From Platanthera guangdongensis (Eukaryota > Streptophyta > Magnoliopsida > Asparagales > Orchidaceae): 64,000 nt of DNA. The stretch covers positions 26,177,194 to 26,241,193 of the forward strand of contig CM077149.1 in the NCBI GenBank assembly GCA_039583875.1. Reading direction: 5' to 3'. Position numbers and translations under genes: made by a program. Below, piece by piece: positions 22,501 through 32,480 of the stretch. The number at the start of each line of letters is the position of its first letter. Position 1 is the first letter of the stretch. Under the pieces are notes generated by a model. It had not been told where the DNA came from and searched no databases. It was given only the letters and a program-made list of their open reading frames with translations.

Positions 22501-22600
22501 GCAAATTTATTTGGGTGCAGCTGATGATACCAGATCCAAACAACAAGCTTTAGATCCCAACAGAGAAATCAAGATGGTAAAAGGCAAAGAAAAGGAGTAA
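19582..22600 (+). CDS. E2 ORF2: extra protein after pol (stop at 22084, T-run frameshift)
   Basis: Sense ORF between RNase H and the 3' LTR, where SIRE relatives may carry an env-like gene, but no signal peptide or membrane segment is visible. Residues about 1-230 form a folded region (MKFDAGFDIDFDSF, EWVYTAHNLDTNTIVG, VEYRFLADVVGKVLLAKHSAH, NYGRILGIFLQAKCP) resembling the putative plant transposon protein domain found in plant retroelements. Next come a Pro/Ser-rich segment (230-415), an Ala/Val/Ser-rich segment (450-690) and a basic tail with RG-like text. A TGA at 22084-22086, likely a deaminated CGA, precedes more homologous sequence. A 7-T run at 22438-22444 shifts frame, after which RYMELHPAAVVPRA to the TAA at 22600 matches the E4 copy. 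Function unknown. Confidence 0.8.
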
Positions 22601-22781
22601 CTCTGTAAGGTGACAACTTTTGGTTTTTCTGACTGCCTTCTGGATAACATACATATATATATCTCTGTGATGGTTCTGCTCTGTGTCTTGTTATTGTTGT
22701 TTTTATGTTTTTCTGACTGTATGATGTTGTTTGCTTTTTCAAAGTCTGTAAATAGTTTTCCTAACCCAAATAGGGGGAGAT
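22601..22781 (+). other. E2 3' untranslated region and polypurine tract
   Basis: T-rich spacer with TTGTTTTTATG-type sequence, ending in the polypurine tract TAGGGGGAGAT (22771-22781) immediately before the 3' LTR. Confidence 0.85.
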
Positions 22782-24310
22782 TGTTGGAACACCCTATTAC
22801 TAATTTGGGTCAGGATCACTATGTCTCTAGGAATTTATGTTTTGACCTTCTGTATAGATTATAGGTCAATTAGAATTAAGTCTAAGGGATCAGGAGTCTA
22901 GGTTTGGAAGCTGCCCTGAAGACCCAAGTTTTTCTGGAAACCAAGTCCAAATCGTCGAGCTCAGCACGACGCTTCGTCGAACTCCGGTCGACGATCGTCT
23001 AGCTCAACTATTGACAGATCGTCGAGCTCCATTCGACGATCGCTGAGCTCAACCCTCATAATATCGTCGAGCTCTGGTCGACGATCGCTGAGCTCAGGTC
23101 GACGATTTTGACTCTGTACTGGATCCTTATCTCTGAGCTCAGTTCGACGATCTTTGAGCTCAGATCGACAACTTCTTTGCTGCTTGCATTTTCCAGTTCG
23201 CTGAGCTCAGCTCGACGATAGCAGAGCTCAGTTCGACGATTTCAGTTATCTTTCAGAATTCAAATTCAAATCAGATAGAAGTTATTCTGCATTTAATTCA
23301 GAAGATCTGCCAGCCATTTTCATTTACTTCTGGAGCAAGTTTCAAGGAATTTTTCAAGGAATAATTCAGTGGACTTTCCTTCAGAACATTTTATGCAATT
23401 AAGGCTGTAATTAATTCAGACCAACGGCTATCTTTGACAGAGCAATTTTCTATTCAGACTCAGAGAATAAAAGAGAATGTTTTTGAATCAGACAAGGACA
23501 AGAGAATAGAGATTGACAAGAATAGGACACAACTCAATACACAGAGACTCTCTCAATCTTCTGTCAACAAGAATTCAGAAGAACACTCATCAAAAAGAGA
23601 TCAAGTTTTTCAGATCTCTTCAGCTCTCAAGTGTTCAAGGCCAACATCATCTCAGACTCCAGACACTCAACATTTCAGCTTGCTGAAATCATCTTTTGCT
23701 GGAGATCTATCTTTGAAGGCCTATCACCCTCAGCAAAGCTCATCTTCCTGAAGATTTCAAGGACTCAGGGGGAGCTTTGACAACATCACTGAATCCACAT
23801 AGTCTTCTCAGTTGCTTGAGAAAGAGAAGACTGCCATCACTCTCTCAACCCCATTCTGTAAAGGGTTTTTCAAACTCCCTTCAAAAGTTTGAATCTAGTT
23901 TTTGAGCACCTTGTCAAAAGCTCATTGGTGGCAAGACACCTGATCAAAAAATCTGATTTGGTTTTTGAGCACCTTATCAAAAGCTCATTGGTGCCCAGGA
24001 CACCTGATCAACTCATCCTGCAGTGGATTCCTACCTAGGGTGGTAGAAGAGTGGATGTACCCAAGTTGGGGAACCACTATATTTCCTTGTGTCATCTGGT
24101 TCTGCATGTTTTCTTTTTGTTTCTGGCCTAGATTTTCTTGTGCTTAGTTTCTGCATAGCTTAGTTTTATCTCTGCTTCCCTGCTTACACTCATTACAACA
24201 ATTGTTGTAAAGCTTTGCAAAAAGTTTTCTTTGTGTTTTTAAAAAAAGCACCATATACTCTATTCACCCCCCCCCCCTTTAGAGTATATCAGATCTAGTT
24301 TCCCCTTTCA
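22782..24310 (+). repeat. E2 3' LTR (1529 bp)
   Basis: Same length and ends as the 5' copy, about nine substitutions by eye. It is followed by ATTGGT before C1 sequence resumes; ATTGGT is also what follows the 5' LTR (two bases plus the first PBS bases). Confidence 0.95.
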
Positions 24311-24315
24311 ATTGG

Positions 24316-24911
24316 TCAGTCAGTTTATGCAAGCTCCCAGGGATTGCCATCTTCAGTCCGCCCTGAAGATTTTAGAGTATATAAAAGCAACACCAGGTAA
24401 AGGGTTACTCTTTCAAAAGAATGGTCATCTGAGGGTTGAGGCCTACTCAGATTCAAGTTACGCGGATGACAAAGGCGATCGTAAATCCACATCAGGTTTT
24501 TGTACCTTTGTTGGAGGTAATCTCGTGAGTTGGAAGAGCAAGAAACAGTCTGTTGTCTCCAGATCCAGTGCAGAAGCCGAATACCGGAGTATGGCGTCAA
24601 CCACGTGTGAGTGAAAGTGGTTGCAGGCTCTCATGCTTGACCTGGGCGAGGTATATGACTGTCCTCTCCCTATGTTCTGTGACAACAAGGCCGCTATATA
24701 CATATCCAGAAATCCGGTCTTCCATGAGAGAACAAAGCATATAGAGGTTGACTGTCACTTCATTCGGGAAGTGATTTTGAAGAAACAGATTTGTACTCCA
24801 TTTGTCACCTCTGACAAGGAATTGGCAGATATCTTCACCAAGCCGGTTTCTACTTCCTTCTTCCACATTTGTGACAAGCTGGGCATGATTGATATCTATG
24901 CTCCAACTTGA
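24316..24911 (+). pseudogene. pol: C1 RNase H (3' part of pol after E2)
   Basis: Resumes the C1 frame after E2 with VSQFMQAPRDCHL, a direct continuation of AVGK at 12188. RNase H motifs follow: VEAYSDSSYADDKGDRKSTSG, SRSSAEAEYRSMA, MFCDNKAAIYISRNPVFHERTKHIEVDCHFIRE and LADIFTKPV. A TGA at 24612-24614 splits it (CE*KWLQAL). The stop at 24909-24911 is followed at once by the PPT and 3' LTR. Catalytic acidic residues otherwise look present. Confidence 0.88.
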
Positions 24912-24918
24912 GGGGAAG
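24907..24918 (+). other. C1 polypurine tract
   Basis: TTGAGGGGAAG directly before the TGTTGAAG start of the 3' LTR; primer site for plus-strand DNA synthesis. Confidence 0.85.
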
Positions 24919-25290
24919 TGTTGAAGTATTAGACCGCGCGGCCTTGCGGTCTGATCCAGCGGTTTGTTGACCGAGCGGTCTGGTAGTCTCTCTCTGAAGC
25001 CTGGAGACCAGGCGGTCTATCGGTCTCCCTTTGCGGCCTGTTCTATCCTGCTGGAGTTGTCGAGCGGTTAACCCATCTGTCTAACCGCGCGGCCTGTGCG
25101 GTCTCCTTTATTTCTAGCCGCTCAGTACTGTAAATGTTTAGTCCCACATTGTTTGTATACTCTCTCTCATATCTCCTCCATTCTATATAAGGGAGGTCAT
25201 ACCTTTGTAAATGATATCTTTTTTGGATAATAAAATTTCAATTATTCAAAAGTCTATCCGTTTGTTCTTTCTTATTCGCTACTTTCTACA
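24919..25290 (+). repeat. C1 3' LTR
   Basis: 372 bp, same ends as the 5' copy, 9 substitutions by eye, mostly G/C to A/T in the palindrome cluster and near the TATA. It is followed by the ACAAC target duplication at 25291-25295. Confidence 0.95.
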
Positions 25291-25295
25291 ACAAC

Positions 25296-25407
25296 ACAGT
25301 TAAGTGTGGTTACATCTTAGTTACGTGAGAGAGCTAGTTGTGAGTTTTCTTATCACCTTAGTCGTGTCGGTGGGACAAGCCTGCATCAATTTGGTATCAG
25401 AGACAGG
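25296..25407 (+). repeat. G1 5' LTR, right part, and primer site
   Basis: Continues G1 after C1. The LTR end is probably GCATCA at 25383-25388; TGGTATCAGAGACAGG at 25392-25407 is an initiator-Met type PBS with a mismatch or two. This primer site, 3 bases after the end, is the evidence for an LTR here. Confidence 0.6.
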
Positions 25408-25865
25408 TTGGCCAATTTCTTAACTTGGCCCCAGTCAGCATAATTTCTTGCTACGTCTCACTTGTGCACCAAAACATTTATTTTCCTACAAAAAAAGTAT
25501 TTTCTCACCCATCGTAAGCCCACTAAATCCGATCACGAGTATGACACCAACTCCGGTCACGCGTATCACACATCCTCGTCGAGTATGGCCGAGGATCGAT
25601 ACCCAAATCAAAAGCCCACTCCAGTTGATTAAATTCGCTTTGAGATGAAACAACAACTGGGGGGAACTCCGGGGATTGATTGCCCAACTTTTGTCCAACT
25701 GAGCCCCAACACCCCTAGAGTTCATAGGCAACCCAGCCGGCACCACCACCATGAGGTCGATGACCAAAATGATTTGTCTCCATGAGCTAGACCACAACCT
25801 CGTCGCACTGAACGAGACGTCGACCTTACCCGCTCCATTAAAAATAATGCCCCCACCTACGAAGG

Positions 25866-26578
25866 TGTTGGAACCAGCTTTCTGATACCACCTAGAGTTC
25901 GGACCGAGGCTGCAGCCCACACCTACTCTTCTTGAACCACCCACCTGACGAGAGTCGCAGGCCTAGAAACAGACCGAGGAGTCTCAGCTCGGAGATCCCA
26001 CCTCTTACCCGGAAGAAACTGAAGTCCTTCCCCTCCCTAGCCAATTTCTGAGCTAGGTGTCTGTGAGGAAGTATATGGAAGGGTTCAACAACCTGTTCCA
26101 GGAACCTTGTCAGTCTATTTATTGGTCTCTGAGTCTGATCTGCAAATATCCATACTGAACCGACCAAAGATTACCAAAATACCCTGGATCGTGTTTGCAA
26201 ACATCCAAACTCCGCTGTCCTGAAGATCTATATGCACACCACCATGGGTAGAAGTGTAAAATTACCTGGGACAGAAGAGTAAAATCCCCCTTGGGGGTAA
26301 ATAGATAAAAACATCTTTCCTCCTACACGACGAGTGGGGAAAGTGACTGGCGGGCGAGACTATTCCACCTCTTCGTCTCATCGGCCTCTCTCCCTACTGG
26401 CCATCTCGCCTTATAAGGCCAGCTCGCGCTCACAAAGGATGTCTCGCCTATAGCAAAGAACCCCACGTCTCGCTACCTGCGAGTGGACCACCCGGTTCCA
26501 CTCGCCAACCTAGTTCCTCTTGCCATCTTCTCTGGTCACCACTGGTGGAAAGACCTCCCGCGAGCCCTAGGTTGTACA
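25866..26578 (+). mobile_element. 713-bp solo-LTR-like insertion with GAAGG duplication
   Basis: Sequence starting TGTTGGAACC and ending TTGTACA is flanked by GAAGG at 25861-25865 and 26579-26583, and removing it rejoins G1 gag (APTYEG to the FLNWV core). TG...CA ends and 5-bp duplication fit a solo LTR. Inside are partial TCTCGCC/GGCGAGA repeats (26345-26495). An odd feature is CTTTCTGATACCA near its left end, the complement of an initiator-Met primer site. No coding capacity. Strand is arbitrary. Confidence 0.75.
26345..26495 (+). repeat. Weak inverted-repeat cluster, TCTCGCC/GGCGAGA
   Basis: Within the solo-LTR-like insertion: GGCGGGCGAGAC, CATCTCGCC, AGCTCGCG, TGTCTCGCC, CGTCTCGCTACCTGCGAG. 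Fewer and less regular than in the other LTRs, so only moderately supported. Confidence 0.5.
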
Positions 26579-27796
26579 GAAGGTTTAGGAGAACCACAAT
26601 TTTTTCTAAATTGGGTTATGGATATGGAGTGTTATTTTGAATGGCATCTCCTAGTAGACACACAGAAAGTTCAAGTGTCTAGGATGAAGTTAACCTGACG
26701 AGCCAAAGTATTTTGGTTAAAGAGTAGCGATGTTTCGGAGGTGAGAATGTTGTTCCTCCAGTCAGTTGGCATGTTATAAAAAATCTCCGCAAGGATCAAT
26801 ATGTTCCTGCCTATCATTGTACCCAAATGTTTGAAGAGTTAGCCAGTCTTTGGCAAGGCAATAGGTCCGAAGACAACTATATGTGAGATATTAAGGATAA
26901 GATGGTCCGATGTGAGGTACAAGAGATGTCGGAAGTTAAACTATCTACGTTTCGTATGGGCCTTATCTTCAACATCCAAAAGAAGCTTTTGTGCTACGGT
27001 CATATCGATTTGAGCACAACCTTCAAAGCCTCCCAGATATTGAAAGCACTTAGCCGCAAAGTCCAAACCTAAACACAACTCCTATAAAGATAAAAATACA
27101 TTTAACTATTCCGCCTCTACAACCAAGGACAAGGGAAAATTTAAACCTAAGGATTCCTCTAACATCGTTATTACGGCTGAGGAGGCTGAAAATGGCCTAG
27201 GGGAACGCATTCCCGTAGGAAAGATTAGTATGACTAATGCCACTTGTTATGCTTGCGGTGTAACTGGCCACTATGTCGTCGAACCTACTAGTGAAACACC
27301 AGAATTTATCTATGAGGCTACGGATGAGTCGGAACCCGATGGATTCCCAAGTGACATGGAAGAGGACAATACCCTGATGGTGATGTGTTGTATCTTGTCA
27401 ACCCCATGTGTTACGGATGATTGGCAGCGCACCAACAACTTCTCATTAGTTTTTAAGAGCAGTGAAAAGTTGTGCAAGTTGATTGTAAACAACGATAGTT
27501 GTATGAATGAAATTTCGGAGAAGACAGTTACACGTATGTCCTTATCCACCGACCGGCACTCGCATCCCTATCACGTCACGTGGGTTAACAAAACCTCCCT
27601 TCCGATCAGTAAGCGTTGCCTAGTTCTTCTTACCATTAAAGCTTAATCAGAACAAGTTTGGTGTGACGATATCCCAATGGATGCTTGCCTCATATTATTC
27701 GGTCACCAATGGTTTTTTTACCAGGATGTTACGCATTTTGGACATGCCAACATCAATGAATTTAAATTTAATGGGAAAAAGATCACTATTAAGTCC

Positions 27797-30433
27797 CGAA
27801 AGTCTTTAATTTCAAGTTAGCAAATAACCTAGAGGGGGGTGAATAGTATTTCTGGTTTATTATTATACTCTTTGACTTAATATGTTCTGAGTTAGTGGTT
27901 TTTCAGCTTTTAAGACAAAACACAAAAGCACACACAGAGTTTATAGTGGTTCCCTAGATTATGGGTACATCTACTCTCCTCCCACCTATATAACTTCCAG
28001 TTAGATAAGGCACTTCTCCAAAAACCCAGCTCCAAAAAGCTTACACCTCTGATCCCGTAGGATCTCTCAGTCTCCTCCAAGACTTACAACTCAGGAACAA
28101 ATCTCTACCTCAAAGCAAACTGCTCCTACATCTCAGTGATCAAACTGATCACCTATCTCAGACTTGAACTCATGTTTTACAACTCAGGCTATGGAGGATA
28201 GCCCAACCTCAGAGAGAATGACTCTCCTATGGCTCAGGCATAAGACCCTACCTCAGATCCAAATCTATATCCTACACTCAGACCCAAAGTTCCAACACTC
28301 AGAGAGTATTACTCTCCTACAGCTTAGACAATACTACCCTACCTCATGTTCAAAGCCCTAAAACTCAGATCCACAAAGGATCCTACCTTAGACCCAAAGG
28401 TCATACACTCAGATCCAAGACTGGATCCTACACTTAAGCAAAACTTCCCTACCTCTAGTACAAAGGCCTTACAACTCAGATTCAAAAGTATCCTAAAGAA
28501 ATGAAATAGTTTGAGTTAATTTGACACAAAGAAATTTCTATGTGTCTGCTACTAGAGCTGAGTTATCTCAGCTTTAACTATCTTCACAGCAGCAAGAATA
28601 AGGTCTTATGTGAATAACTGCCTCAGCTCGAAGTAACTCAGAAATAATTTTCTGAACTTGTTGAAGGAGACTAAAGTCTTGAAAGATCTTGAGCTCTTTA
28701 AACAGCTAACCTGAACATGCAATAAACTGAAGGCTCTGCTTCTTCTCTTTATCAAAAACAAGTCTAAACTTGTTGTAGCAGAAGAAAATGCTACAGCTAT
28801 CTGGAAATAACTTTTGGTTCAGCTGGAATGACTTCAAGCTTTTGGTTCGGCAGCAATGGCGAGGAAGATGAAGTCCAGCCGCAAAAAGTGAATCCATAAA
28901 ATTTAAATTCTTCCTTGAGAAGCTGTCCCTTTTATCTTCTGTCGATTAATGGCTCCAAGAAGCTGTGGGGACCACCTGTTGATGATAGTTGCTATTTGCA
29001 TTAACAAAAGAAGACTTATAGTAGCCCTCTAGCGCTATTTGGCGTGTTCTGTAGCTTTACCGCAACTTATTTTTACTCTATTGACTTTTGTTGACTTTGG
29101 TTGACATCATCAGTTATGGACTAAGAAAATTTCTCAAATTCGCTCAAGGTGTTGAGTGTGTTAAATGAACAAGCTTCACTCAATGCCAAGAACCCTTAGT
29201 CAACTTTCTAAACCATTCTGCATCATAGCCATTGAGAGCGTTGAGTGATCCTTCCTCACTCAGTGCCTCTAGCCTTAGCTATTTCTTCACTAGTCTGGAG
29301 GCGTTGAGTGAGCTAACCTCACTCGATGCTTTCTGCCTTTGACTTTCTTCTTTATTAGGCGTTGAGTGAACATGCTTCACTCAATGCTTCTGGACTTTGT
29401 CGATTTATGTATTCTTCTTAAGCTTTTACTACTGCAGCAACACTCAATGCTTTTACTTTCTGTCGTTGATAATGTTGAGTGATCTTTCCTCACTTAGCGC
29501 CTTTGAACCTAGACATCTTCTATCATATTGGGATTTATCATAACACGACACCTTTGGCTTTGTCGTCGAGTGAGCTATGTTCACTCAAAACTTCTGGACT
29601 TTGTCGATTATTCATCCTGCCAATTCTTAGGCATTGACAGATTCAGCGATACTCGACGATGGCAATGATTAAACTGTCATCACACAATGCATGTAGACTT
29701 GGTCGCAGAATTGATTTGCAGACTGCATGGATTTGAGTGTATACAACTAACTTAACACTTTATGGCTCAACGCTTCTGCACCTAGCCGATTTTCTTTCTC
29801 TTTTTTCTTTGGCTTTTAATGAAACAACATGATGTTGAGTGAACAGTCTTCACTCAATGATTCTGGACTTAACTAATTTTCTATCCCTTTCTCCTAGAGC
29901 TTTGACAGAAATAACACGACTCAATGCTTATGGCTATATGGCACTGAGTGAGTTGACTTCACTCAATGCATGCGGACTTAGCCACTTTTCCACCTTGCCA
30001 AAACTTAAGGCTTTGACTTCCTGCACTTTCTCAGGGATGTTAGCTGTATGGCGTTGAGTGAACTGACTTAACTCAATGCCTGTGAACTTAGTCATTTTTC
30101 TCCATTATCACTGGCTTTTGGTTCATCTGGTGTTGAATGTGCTTCCTTCACTCAACGCCTTTGACTTATTGACTTTCTTCACCAACTGCCTTGATATTTT
30201 GCGTTGAATCGGCTTGATTCACTCAACGCCTATGGACTTAGGCAATTTCCTGCCTTTCCTGTCAGCTTCTTTGAGTCCACCGGTCAATGTCACTTGAACC
30301 ACCTATCCAATCAATATGACATAGACTTACCTGCAAGCATGAACTGATACATACATAAAAGACAACTATGTGTATACCATTGACTTGTTTGACTTCTTAC
30401 AAATCTGTGATATTGGGATCAATGGACCCAACA
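27797..30433 (-). repeat. E3 3' LTR (about 2.6 kb)
   Basis: Inner border is clear: the PPT complement ATCTCCCC follows CCAACA. Outer border is inferred by alignment with the E1 LTR end (CGAAAG for TGAAAG). It is longer than the E1 LTR because the U3 hairpin zone is expanded to about 1.1 kb. On the minus strand a GATAAAAGG near 28929-28937 could be the TATA element, followed by a transcribed part rich in ACTCAG/CCTAC repeats as in E1. Confidence 0.75.
29140..30235 (-). repeat. E3 U3 hairpin cluster, arms GCGTTGAGTGA/TCACTCAACGC
   Basis: Twelve or more units of about 29 nt: 11-nt arms GCGTTGAGTGA and TCACTCAACGC (often ..AATGC) around a 7-nt centre such as GCTAACC, ACATGCT, ACAGTCT or GTTGACT. 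Units are separated by 50-90 bp of unlike sequence beginning TGGACTTAG or TTTGACTT. It is the longest cluster in the window and lies on the U3 side of the LTR. Confidence 0.9.
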
Positions 30434-30920
30434 ATCTCCCCATATTTGAAGAAGTCAAAACACCACTTGAAAATTTTTTGTCAATTATATACACTGACAT
30501 ATACAACACCAACAATATACACCAATATATTAACACAAGAGAGTTAAGGGTTACCACATTTCCCATTTTTCTGCTAGTATGGTGATCATCACCTACTCCA
30601 AAGATTTTACATTTTCATCTTATAGGAGAAAACCACCTGCTCCCCAAGTGTTGCTGCATTGACAACTAGTGACCTTTGTCACCTTCTCCTCCTTTTTGAC
30701 TTCTTCAAACAGAGGGAGAAGATGTCAAACTGTGATTATCTTCTCCCTTTTCTGAAGACAGATAATCAACTTATGTTGAAATTGCTCCCCCTCAACAAGA
30801 GCATCTACTACCAAGACTGTGGACATTCCAGCCTTGATACCATTTTCTGGTCTTCAAACCTTACAACATAATGTAGTTCCTGCAACAAAATAACATGAAG
30901 AGCAACTGAAACTACCCCAA
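30434..30920 (-). other. E3 polypurine tract and 3' untranslated region
   Basis: PPT complement ATCTCCCCATA at 30434. The rest, up to the pol stop near 30921, has no open frame with family resemblance and no ORF2 trace; it contains GAGGAG/CTTCTCC-rich text. Confidence 0.75.
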
Positions 30921-31643
30921 GTTCAACATACCCAACTCAAACTTGAAGGTGTTGAACTTTGCTTCAACTAGTGGCTTGGTGAAAATATCAGCCACTTGCT
31001 TGTCTGTTGGGACAAACTCAAGACTAATATCCTCACATTCCACATGTTTTCTTATAAAATGATATCTGATCTCTATGTGCTTAGTCCTGCTATGTTAGAT
31101 ATGATTCCTAGATATAGAGATTACACTAGTAGAGTCACATAATAAAGAGCTTTTACTTGGTTGAATGTTATAATCCTGAAGTTGATGTTGAATCCATAGC
31201 AATTGTGCACAGCAGCTCCCTACAGCTATGTATTCTAACTCTACAGTAGAAATAGAAACACTTGTTTGCTTCTGGCTGCTCCATGACACTAGCCTTTTTC
31301 CCAGAAACTGATAAGAGCCTGATGTGCTTTTCCTATCTTCTCTACATCCTGCAAAGTCTGCTTTTGAAAAGCCTATTAGTTCAAAATCACTATTTTTAGG
31401 GTACCAAAGACATAGATCTGGTGTGCTCTTCAGATATCTCAAAATCCTCTTAGCAGCACAGTAATGAGATTCTTTAGGGGAAGCCTGATATCTAGCACAG
31501 ACGCATGTAGCATACATAATGTATGGTCTACTAGTAGTTAGGTATAAAAGGGAGACAATTATCTCTCTATTTAAATTTTGATCAACAGGTTTCCCTACCT
31601 CATCTTTGTTTAAAGACATAGTTGACCCCATGGTAGTTTTCAT
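30921..31643 (-). pseudogene. pol: E3 RNase H
   Basis: Copia RNase H, which degrades RNA in the cDNA hybrid. Minus strand reads YATCVCARYQASPKESHYCAAKRILRYLKSTPDLCLWYP, then GFSKADFAGCREDRKSTSGSYQFLGKRLVSW, SISTVELEYIAVGSC, SLLCDSTSVISISRNHI and, after a stop near 31095, HIEIRYHFIRKHVE and DIFTKPLVEAKFN to the pol end near 30921. Catalytic GFSDAD is GFSKAD and AEAEY is VELEY, so two acidic residues are gone. Confidence 0.87.
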
Positions 31644-32480
31644 GGTGGAGTCATTCTACATCCCAAATTTTTTAATCAACTCCTTGGTAAACTTAGACAG
31701 AGATATGGATAATCCATTTTCAGTTTGTTTTACTTAGAGACCCAAGAAAAACTTAAGTTCACCCATACTGTTCATCTCAAATTTCTCTTGTATAAGTTTA
31801 GCAAACTTTCGACAAAAGTTGTCATCAGTATATCGCAAGATTATGTCATCAATATATTTCTGGACTAGGATGATCTTTCCCTTGGATTCCCTTAGAAATA
31901 TGGTGTTGTCAATCTTCCCCCCTTGATAATTTATTCTAAATGAGGAAGGTAGACAAGGTTTCATACCATGCCCTAGGAGCTTATTTCAACCCATATAAAC
32001 TTTCCTAAGTCTATAAACAAAATTAGAATTGTTAGGAACAACAAAATCTAGAGGTTTTTCAACATAGACTTATTCCTTCAAGTCTCCATTAAGGAAGGCT
32101 GATTTCACATCCATCTGATAGACTCTGAATCCTTGGTATGCAGCTTATGCATGGAATAATCTAATGGCTTCTAATCTTGCAATAGGGGCAAAGGTTTGAT
32201 CAAAGTTAATACCTTCTTCCTATATATACTCCTGAGCTACCAATCTAGATTTGTTCTTGGTTATAATTCCATTTTCATCAATTTTATTTCTATAGATCCC
32301 CTTGGTTCCAATGACATTATGTCCTTGTGGTCTGGGAACAAGCTTCCAGACCTTACACCTCTTAAACTAGTTCAGTTCTTCTTGTATTGCTACAATCCAA
32401 AGCCGATCCATGTTTGCCTCTTCAAACTTTTTGGGCTCTACATGTGACAAGAAACTAGAGTACATTTTTGTGTTGAGACA
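31644..32480 (-). pseudogene. pol: E3 reverse transcriptase
   Basis: Fragments of copia [37 protein letters not shown] with a stop, FVYRLRK, and KYIDDIILRYTDDNFCRKFAKLIQEKFEMNSMGELKFFLGL, with YIDD in the catalytic box. Several stops and at least three frame changes. Upstream text to 32480 aligns with the RT N-terminus (RNKIDENGIITKNKSRLV). Confidence 0.82.

Larger units (their letters stand above)
12189..24310 (+). mobile_element. E2: near-intact SIRE/Maximus-like copia element with extra ORF2
   Basis: 12,122 bp: 5' LTR 12189-13717, PBS 13720, gag, pol, ORF2, PPT 22771-22780, 3' LTR 22782-24310. Both LTRs are 1529 bp and differ at about 9 positions by eye (0.6%), so the insertion is young. 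It split C1 RNase H in frame. No convincing target duplication: the five bases before are CAAGG and the five after are ATTGG. Only a nonsense codon in gag, a nonsense codon and a T-run frameshift in ORF2, and the gag/pol frame offset interrupt the coding plan. It serves as the reference for reading E1, E3, E4 and E5. Confidence 0.95.
7934..25290 (+). mobile_element. C1: Ty1/copia element with 372-bp LTRs, split by E2
   Basis: Complete element by structure: 5' LTR 7934-8305, PBS immediately at 8306, gag-pol, PPT ending 24918, 3' LTR 24919-25290, and a perfect 5-bp target duplication ACAAC (7929-7933 and 25291-25295). Its RNase H is interrupted by E2 (12189-24310); without E2 it is about 5.2 kb. 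Coding sequence is GC- and pyrimidine-rich compared with the AT-rich neighbours. By eye the LTRs differ at 9 of 372 positions (2.4%). Two Trp-to-stop changes and two frameshifts make it non-autonomous. Copia lineage is not assigned. Confidence 0.93.
7832..27796 (+). mobile_element. G1: decayed Ty3/gypsy element, host of C1 and a solo LTR
   Basis: Split remnant: left LTR part 7832-7933, rest of the LTR 25296-25388, PBS near 25392, gag and protease to about 27796, where the E3 LTR starts. C1 sits inside the LTR and duplicated ACAAC there; a 713-bp insertion sits inside gag. The protease and gag motifs are gypsy-like and the reconstructed LTR length is only about 195 bp, short for gypsy and reminiscent of Reina-type chromoviruses. 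Pol beyond protease is absent from the window. Left border is inferred from the break in E5 RT and a TGTTAG start. Confidence 0.65.
25585..27796 (+). pseudogene. gag: G1 gag and protease (decayed, interrupted)
   Basis: Gypsy gag-protease remnant. An ATG at 25585 opens MAEDRYPNQKPTPVD with a stop at once; the frame returns as RPQPRRTERDVDLTRSIKNNAPTYEG, is interrupted by a 713-bp insertion, then continues PQFFLNWVMDMECYFEWH...QVSRMKLT*RAKVFW, the Retrotrans_gag core. A knuckle CYACGVTGHYVVEP has lost its last cysteine. The protease flank HSHPYHVTWVNKTSLPISKRCLV and WCDDIPMDACLILFGHQW is well preserved, but the catalytic DSG position reads NNDSC. Many frame changes. Pol after protease is absent. 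Confidence 0.72.

Noticed and set aside
25866..26578. TRIM element instead of solo LTR
   Set aside because: No internal pair of direct terminal repeats was visible by eye.
29140..30235. CRISPR-like appearance (regular palindromic repeats with unlike spacers)
   Set aside because: Units are degenerate, spacing varies, the context is a plant LTR and no cas-like genes exist.
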